From Woeseiaceae bacterium (lineage in GTDB: Bacteria; Pseudomonadota; Gammaproteobacteria; Steroidobacterales; Woeseiaceae), in assembly GCA_030066735.1 (NCBI GenBank), contig JASJBB010000027.1:1-40770 (forward strand): a DNA stretch of 40,770 nt, in the 5' to 3' direction. This document shows, piece by piece, positions 36,098 to 40,770 of the stretch (positions are counted from its first letter, which is position 1; each line of letters starts with the position of its first letter). The notes under the pieces are model-generated. The model was not told the origin of the DNA. It ran no database searches and saw only the letters and a list, made by a program, of their open reading frames with translations. The position numbers and the translations under genes are program-made.

Positions 36098-37015
36098 ATG
36101 CCCGGTTTTGATACTTACACTCAGCTCCGACAGGCTGAGGACGTTCAGGACGAGATCTACATCATCTCGCCTGTTGATAACCCCGTTGCCAGCATGGGCC
36201 GCACGATCCGTGCGACCGGCAAGCTGCATGAGTGGACCGAAGACAAGCTGCAGGCCGCCGAGAAAAACGCCGCCGTCGAAGGCGCGGATGCCCCGGCATC
36301 GAGCGAGCAGCCCGTCATCGAGCTGAACAACTTCTGTCAGATCATGACCAAGACCGCTCACGTTACGGGCACCTTGGAAGAGGTCGATAAGTACGGTCGC
36401 GACTCGGAAATGGCGTACCAGCTCGAGCTTCGTTATGGCGAGCTTGCCAATGACGAGGAGCTGGCGATCGCCGGCGCTCCGGGTGGTACGCGCCAGACGA
36501 AAATCGCTGGTGACGCGGTCACGGCTCGTGAGATGGCGTCGCTGCACAACCAGCTCTCGGCGGACGTCGTCGAGGACGCGACCGGGTTCACCACGGTCGC
36601 CGAGCTTGAAGCCGGCCTGCTCGCGGCGCACCTCGCTTGCTACACGGCTGGCGGCAACCCGTCGTACCTGATGACGAACCCGGCCAACGCGCAGTACATC
36701 TCGTCCTTCGCGTACACCTCAGGCCGCCAGCGCGACATCCGCAACGAGCGTCGGCTGGTCAACGTCATCGACCTGTACGTCTCTCACTACGGTGAGCTGG
36801 ACGTCGTCATGGACAGGAATCAGGACTCTTGCTTCCTCGGTCTCGACTTCAACTACTTCGCTACCCCGGTCCTGCGCGCGACGCGCGACTGGCCGATCGC
36901 GAAGGCGGGCGATTCCGACAAGCGGCAGATCCTGCGCGAGTCCACGAACGCTGTGCTCAACATCCGGGCGCACTTCATGGTCGATAACATCCCGGCGGGG
37001 CTGACCGTCACCTAA
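36098..37015 (+). CDS. Major capsid protein (SU10/DUF5309-type)
   Basis: 305 residues, ATG preceded by TTGGAGAGGCATC. The N-terminus 'DVQDEIYIISPVDNPVASMG' then 'TIRATGKLHEWTEDKL', the 'NFCQIMTKTAHVTGTLEEVD' stretch and the 'KYGRDSEMAYQLELRYGELA' helix match the SU10 (DUF5309) major capsid family with an HK97 fold, used by several podoviruses. The end 'STNAVLNIRAHFMVDNI' closes the fold. Preceded by the scaffold gene and followed by a strong terminator, as expected for a highly expressed gene. Confidence 0.92.
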   Translation: MPGFDTYTQLRQAEDVQDEIYIISPVDNPVASMGRTIRATGKLHEWTEDKLQAAEKNAAVEGADAPASSEQPVIELNNFCQIMTKTAHVTGTLEEVDKYGRDSEMAYQLELRYGELANDEELAIAGAPGGTRQTKIAGDAVTAREMASLHNQLSADVVEDATGFTTVAELEAGLLAAHLACYTAGGNPSYLMTNPANAQYISSFAYTSGRQRDIRNERRLVNVIDLYVSHYGELDVVMDRNQDSCFLGLDFNYFATPVLRATRDWPIAKAGDSDKRQILRESTNAVLNIRAHFMVDNIPAGLTVT

Positions 37016-37043
37016 GCGGCCAATACCCGGTGCAGGGGAACAG

Positions 37044-37077
37044 GGGCCGACCTTCGCCTTGCGGGGTCGGCCCTTTT
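37044..37077 (+). terminator. Rho-independent terminator after the capsid gene
   Basis: GGGCCGACC (37044-37052) pairs with GGTCGGCCC (37065-37073), loop 12 nt, then TTTT. The position just after the capsid gene is where many phages attenuate late transcription to make capsid mRNA in excess over tail mRNA. Confidence 0.88.
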
Positions 37078-37091
37078 CGCAAGGAGCAAAC

Positions 37092-37457
37092 GTGTCACGA
37101 TTCATCAAGAGCTACGGTCAGGACCTGAAGAAGGGCGTCCTGTCACAGCGCAACGGCTCGGGCCAGCTCGAGCACTTTCGCCACCTGCATCAGGAGATGG
37201 AGCCGGTCATTGACCACGTACGCTTCAACGCGCAGAAGGTCAACGAGGCGCCGAAGGCAGGCAACAAGAACGAGTGGGCCTACATCGGCTCGATCCCGAT
37301 GACGATCCTGTTCGACTGGCTCGCAAAGGAAGGCCTGCGGATCGACCAGTTCGCGCGCAACGAAGACGGCTGCAAGGATCGGTTCAAGCAGTGGTTCCTG
37401 ACGAACCGCGACCTCAGCAAGTTCCACGCCAACACGCACACCGTCAGGCAGGTCTGA
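37092..37457 (+). CDS. Conserved small structural-operon protein
   Basis: 121 residues from a GTG at 37092 with AAGGAGCAAAC upstream; the open frame extends into the terminator, which is non-coding. Contains 'EWAYIGSIPMTILFDWLAKE' and 'FARNEDGCKDRFKQWFLTNR', a pattern I have seen in podoviruses between the capsid and adaptor genes, function unknown. Its stop is 1 bp from the adaptor ATG. Confidence 0.75.
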   Translation: MSRFIKSYGQDLKKGVLSQRNGSGQLEHFRHLHQEMEPVIDHVRFNAQKVNEAPKAGNKNEWAYIGSIPMTILFDWLAKEGLRIDQFARNEDGCKDRFKQWFLTNRDLSKFHANTHTVRQV

Positions 37458-37458
37458 C

Positions 37459-38133
37459 ATGATCACCAACTACGGGACGCTGAAGGAAGAGATCCGGAAG
37501 TACCTGTACAACCGGAAGGACCTCGAGACCAATATTCCGAGCTTTATCTCGCTGGCCGAGAGGAAGATCTTCCGCATGCTGCGCATCCCGGCGATGGAGA
37601 ACGTGCTGCTCTACGAGCCGCTGCCGGGCGGCGTTGCCTACGCGCAGCTCGAACTGCCGGGCGACTTCCTCGAGGCGAAGTTCCTGCTGTGGGGCGACAA
37701 GCCGCTCAGGCGGATCTCTGACATCGAGATGCAGCGCAAGCTGAACGTGCGACCGACGCAAGGTACGACCCACGAGTTCGCCCGCATCGGCAACCGGCTG
37801 CTGCTCTGGCCGACACCCGACGACGCGTCGCAGACGTTCTCGCTCGGGTACTGGCGCGACTACTCGAACACGCTGAAGGACGACGCCGACGTCAACGACA
37901 TGCTCAGGCTCGCGCCGGATCTTTATCTCTATGGCGCGTGCCTCGAGGCGTCGGTCTACCTCGTCGGCGACTCACGTATTCCCGTGTGGCAGCAGCTCTA
38001 CGATCAATCGTTCGCGCAGCTCACCGATCAATACAAAGAGGCTGAGTACGCGGGCTCGAATGTTTCGGTCAGCGCCGCGGGCTCAGGCGGCTACGGCGAC
38101 AACTCGGCCTACTACCACAGGTACTACCGATGA
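37459..38133 (+). CDS. Head-tail adaptor protein (SU10-type)
   Basis: 224 residues. N-terminal helix 'YGTLKEEIRKYLYNRKDLET', 'SFISLAERKIFRMLRIPAME' and 'YEPLPGGVAYAQLELPGDFL', then 'LLLWPTPDDASQTFSLGYW' and a C-terminal helical bundle with a disordered Gly/Ser/Tyr tail. This is the standard build of podovirus adaptors that bind below the portal and receive the nozzle. It matches the SU10-like capsid. Overlaps the fibre gene by ATGA. Confidence 0.85.
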   Translation: MITNYGTLKEEIRKYLYNRKDLETNIPSFISLAERKIFRMLRIPAMENVLLYEPLPGGVAYAQLELPGDFLEAKFLLWGDKPLRRISDIEMQRKLNVRPTQGTTHEFARIGNRLLLWPTPDDASQTFSLGYWRDYSNTLKDDADVNDMLRLAPDLYLYGACLEASVYLVGDSRIPVWQQLYDQSFAQLTDQYKEAEYAGSNVSVSAAGSGGYGDNSAYYHRYYR

Positions 38134-39902
38134 GTAACGGATTCCCCTCAGGCGAAGGGCAAAACGTCGGCTTCTACGCTGCCGGTCGGAAATTTGAAAC
38201 GTGGAAGGACTGGTCCTTCGGCGCGGCGACGTACTGGCTCCCGGCGAGCGACGCCGACCCGGACCCGAACACCCATCCGACGCTCGGCACACCGATCGAA
38301 GAAGGCACCGTCTACTACAACACGCAGAGCCGCGAACTGAAGATCTTCGACGGGACTGACTTCAATGGCTTCCTCGAGTTCGACTACGACACGCCGGGGC
38401 TCTGGCGCTTCGGTCAGATGCCGCAGGTCATGGTGCCGACGGTCGGCTTCCAGCCGATCATCCCGCCCGGCGGATCGCCGACGCAGATCCTGTCGAAGTC
38501 AACGACGAACGACTATCAAGTGCAGTGGGTCGATGCGCCCTCGGGCACGTTCGACCCGAGCTTCGACTATGTCATCACGGGCTCGTGGTCGTTCCCGAAC
38601 GGGCTGTCGATCAACGGCAGCGCGATCACACTGACTGGCAACCAGATCAACAACGCTGCGCTGCAGTCTGCTGCAAACACGTTCACGGCAGTGAACACGT
38701 TCTCGGCGGGCATGCAGTTAGCCAACGCAAACCCACTTCGTTTCTTCACAGCGGACGGGCTGAGCACCCCGGCGGTTCTTAACCTTGACAACAACAACCG
38801 TCTGCAAGTCGGCAACGATGCAGTCTCCGTCGATCACAGGGCGGACGCTTCCGGGCATGTCTTTTACCACGACGCTGCTACCGTGGCACAGACGCGCTCA
38901 AGGGCAGACGGTTCTCTTGCTATCGCAGACTCTGCTGGCACGTTCGACGCAGTCGCCGCCGTTCACAAGTCGCAGACGTTCGCCGCTGAGCAGATCTTTA
39001 ATAGCGGAATCAGAATGGGTAGCAACACGCCACTGCACTGGCGCAACGCTGCCGACAGCGCGAACATCGTCGGCCTGACGGTTGACGGCACCGACTTTGT
39101 GCAGCTTGGCGAGTCGTCGGCACCTCGTACTAATGTCAACTTCGCTGATCTGTCGCAGTTCTTCCGCTCCAATCTGGAAGTCGGTCGCTTCACGGATCGC
39201 GGTCTTGGCTCACTGCTTATTTCCGATGCGGCGGGTACGCTGGGCGCAGTCGCAGCTGTTCACAAGGCGCAGACGTTTACCGCGTTGAACACGTTCGCCG
39301 CGCAGGTAACCGTGCAAAATAACATCGCGCTTGCGTCCGAACTTGCGGGCGGCGGCCAGCTGCGAATGATTCGTTACAACACGGCCGACGAGCTTGAAGT
39401 CGGTCACAACTCCAGCGTGCTGGATCGGGCCCGCTACATCGTCAACCCGTCCGGGGGCTCGCACCTCTTCCAGCTCGGTACGACGGTGACGGCGCAGGTA
39501 CTTGATGCTGCACAGGGCGGCCTGCTGGTTCGTGACCGCGTAGGCTCGCTGAAAAAGACGGGCTATCGCAACCCGGCGGTGCGCCAACTCGGTTCGAACA
39601 CGACGCTCACGCAGGACTACGAATCGCAGGTGATCATTCCCACGGTCAGTAACCAAGTGTGGACATTGCCAGCGCTCGAAGAAAACACCGTGTTTCGCAT
39701 CATGGTGCCGACGGGTGTAACGAGCATTCGCGTGTCCCCGGCAACGGGTATCACCATTCGCGCGCTGCTAGGTAATGACGAAATTGTGAAAGTCGGGTCT
39801 GGACAAATCGGTGTCGCTCCCTCGAGCGTCGCCGAGTTTTTCTATCGCTCCGCGACCGAGGTGTATATGTTCGGTAACGGAATAACGGACTTCGCCGTCT
39901 AA
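38130..39902 (+). CDS. Long tail fibre protein with three internal repeats
   Basis: 590 residues. Residues ~1-90 are an attachment part ('EEGTVYYNTQSRELKIFDGT'). Three modules of about 90-100 residues follow, each with 'FTA.NTF', an 'N.PL...' strand and a linker like 'GSLLISDAAGTLGAVAAVHK'. Linker instances: 'GSLAIADSAGTFDAVAAVHK' (~255) and 'GSLLISDAAGTLGAVAAVHK' (~360). This pattern gives a repetitive beta shaft. The C-terminal ~110 residues are a closing beta domain ('VIIPTVSNQVWTLPALEENT'). Base composition relaxes in the 3' half. Probably a trimeric fibre or tailspike shaft; no lyase motif is visible. Confidence 0.75.
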   Translation: MSNGFPSGEGQNVGFYAAGRKFETWKDWSFGAATYWLPASDADPDPNTHPTLGTPIEEGTVYYNTQSRELKIFDGTDFNGFLEFDYDTPGLWRFGQMPQVMVPTVGFQPIIPPGGSPTQILSKSTTNDYQVQWVDAPSGTFDPSFDYVITGSWSFPNGLSINGSAITLTGNQINNAALQSAANTFTAVNTFSAGMQLANANPLRFFTADGLSTPAVLNLDNNNRLQVGNDAVSVDHRADASGHVFYHDAATVAQTRSRADGSLAIADSAGTFDAVAAVHKSQTFAAEQIFNSGIRMGSNTPLHWRNAADSANIVGLTVDGTDFVQLGESSAPRTNVNFADLSQFFRSNLEVGRFTDRGLGSLLISDAAGTLGAVAAVHKAQTFTALNTFAAQVTVQNNIALASELAGGGQLRMIRYNTADELEVGHNSSVLDRARYIVNPSGGSHLFQLGTTVTAQVLDAAQGGLLVRDRVGSLKKTGYRNPAVRQLGSNTTLTQDYESQVIIPTVSNQVWTLPALEENTVFRIMVPTGVTSIRVSPATGITIRALLGNDEIVKVGSGQIGVAPSSVAEFFYRSATEVYMFGNGITDFAV

Positions 39903-40770
39903 TGTCGTTCATACCTTCAGGTGTCGCTGCTGCTGCTGCTGCTGGAGTCAGTCCCACTCCACCCTTCCCGGATCTTCCACCGGGAGGAGTTGCGAGCGAG
40001 TACACGGTCGTTGCGGGCGAGTCTGTAAATCTAATCGGCTATAACACTGATCCAGACAGTGGTCAATCTATCGGAACAATTTCCCCGACTACTGAATGGA
40101 TCAACGATCAGTTCGCCATTGTAACTAAGGCGAAAAACAAATTTGGAGAAGCTGGTTCTGTATTCACTTTACAGTCAGCAGCTCCTCCTCCCAATAGCGA
40201 CACGATCTTCCACTCAATGCGAGTGCGGGGCGTGTTTGCCGGTAGCTCAGAAGTTCAGGTCTACACGCAACTGCGAACGGGTTCGATTTACAGTACAGAC
40301 GGAATCAATAAGTCTAGCTGGGAGCAAGGCTCAATCAGTGACGTTTGGGTCGACGGCAACACCTACGACGTTCAACTAGTGAGAGTACCACTGTACAGCC
40401 CGGTGTTTACAGGCAGGATCTACTGCCGCATGGAAGACACCGGCCTAGAAGGGTTTGTCGCATACAGGACTGCTAACACTCAGGCAATGTGGGTCGTGGT
40501 CCCTTATGACGACGCCCAAGACATTCGCCTGAGTCGTCGTGATACAGACGGGGCGTACACACTTGTTTCCCTGCCTGATGGTAGTACGCCTGAATGGTTG
40601 ACGTACAACGACGACACCAACAGTCCGGGAAGCCAGAATTACTTGTACTTTGTTCAGGAAGGCGCACCCAACCAAGATCGCTGTCACTTTGCTATCGCAG
40701 ACATTGACAGCGAATGGAACATGATCACCGACCGCGCAAGTCTTGCGGTCAAAGCAGAGTTGTTTGACCC
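39902..40770 (+). CDS. Tail adhesin protein, truncated by the window end
   Basis: The ATG at 39902 overlaps the fibre stop by one base. The frame stays open for 289 codons to the last base. It begins MSFIPSGVAAAAAAG, then a Pro-rich linker and beta-rich sequence ('FHSMRVRGVFAGSSEVQVYT', 'RIYCRMEDTGLEGFVAYRTA'). Composition is clearly less GC-biased than in the capsid genes, as is usual for receptor-binding proteins. If the window ends were joined directly, this frame would stop at base 31 and the 1-912 frame would be a separate gene. Confidence 0.7.
   Translation, partial: MSFIPSGVAAAAAAGVSPTPPFPDLPPGGVASEYTVVAGESVNLIGYNTDPDSGQSIGTISPTTEWINDQFAIVTKAKNKFGEAGSVFTLQSAAPPPNSDTIFHSMRVRGVFAGSSEVQVYTQLRTGSIYSTDGINKSSWEQGSISDVWVDGNTYDVQLVRVPLYSPVFTGRIYCRMEDTGLEGFVAYRTANTQAMWVVVPYDDAQDIRLSRRDTDGAYTLVSLPDGSTPEWLTYNDDTNSPGSQNYLYFVQEGAPNQDRCHFAIADIDSEWNMITDRASLAVKAELFD

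Noticed and set aside
1..40770. Phage-encoded single-subunit RNA polymerase, integrase, repressor or tRNA genes
   Set aside because: Looked for characteristic motifs and found none. Short RNA genes cannot be fully excluded by eye.

Overview
The window reads as most of the genome of a tailed double-stranded DNA phage with a short, podovirus-type tail. The base composition is GC-rich and third codon positions are mostly G or C, which points to a GC-rich, probably proteobacterial host. There is no integrase, repressor, tRNA, rRNA or CRISPR array that I can see. The evidence for a podovirus is the capsid and tail set: large terminase, a 702-residue portal, an SU10/DUF5309-type major capsid protein, an SU10-type head-tail adaptor, an N4 gp49/Sf6 gp66 family protein, and a run of large Gly/Ala/Met-rich proteins of ejection-protein type. 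No phage RNA polymerase is visible, so transcription probably relies on host RNA polymerase. Several sigma70-type promoters support that.

Layout. (1) 1-10985, plus strand: tail and adhesin proteins, then four large ejection-type proteins. (2) 10915-17548, minus strand: about 20 mostly small accessory genes, including at least four small membrane proteins, a signal-peptide protein, a DUF3310 protein and a papain-like protein. They are followed (transcriptionally upstream) by an SNF2-type helicase and a VRR-NUC nuclease. (3) 17583-25909, plus strand: replication and modification. It holds a winged-helix-like protein, a Cas4/RecB-like DUF2800 nuclease, a possible ssDNA-binding partner, a DGQHR protein with a Mom-like DNA modification protein, a family A DNA polymerase and a primase-helicase. 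(4) 26009-28417, plus strand: small accessory genes. (5) 28505-40770, plus strand: terminase, portal, scaffold, capsid, adaptor and tail fibre genes, ending inside a tail gene. Block 5 leads naturally into block 1, so the window looks like a circularly permuted genome opened inside the tail genes.

How it works together. The VRR-NUC, SNF2 helicase, DUF2800 nuclease, DNA polymerase and primase-helicase form a replication/recombination set. The DGQHR-Mom pair has its own transcription unit, bounded by a strong terminator upstream and another after the polymerase, and probably modifies phage DNA against restriction.

The most unusual feature is a recurring control cassette. Five times, on both strands, a TTGACA-17 bp-TTTAAT/TGTAAT-type promoter is followed at once by a GC hairpin (GGCCGCC-GCGGT-GGCGGCC) and then by the ribosome binding site AGGAGACACGAC-ATG. 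The RBS motif alone, or a close variant, precedes about ten more accessory and replication genes, but none of the structural genes. It recalls the start-associated sequences (SAS/ESAS) of cluster K mycobacteriophages. Other points of note are an 89-bp direct repeat bracketing a small acquired gene, a frameshifted gene with an 11-bp tandem duplication, and a peptide repeat that crosses the boundary of two ejection genes.
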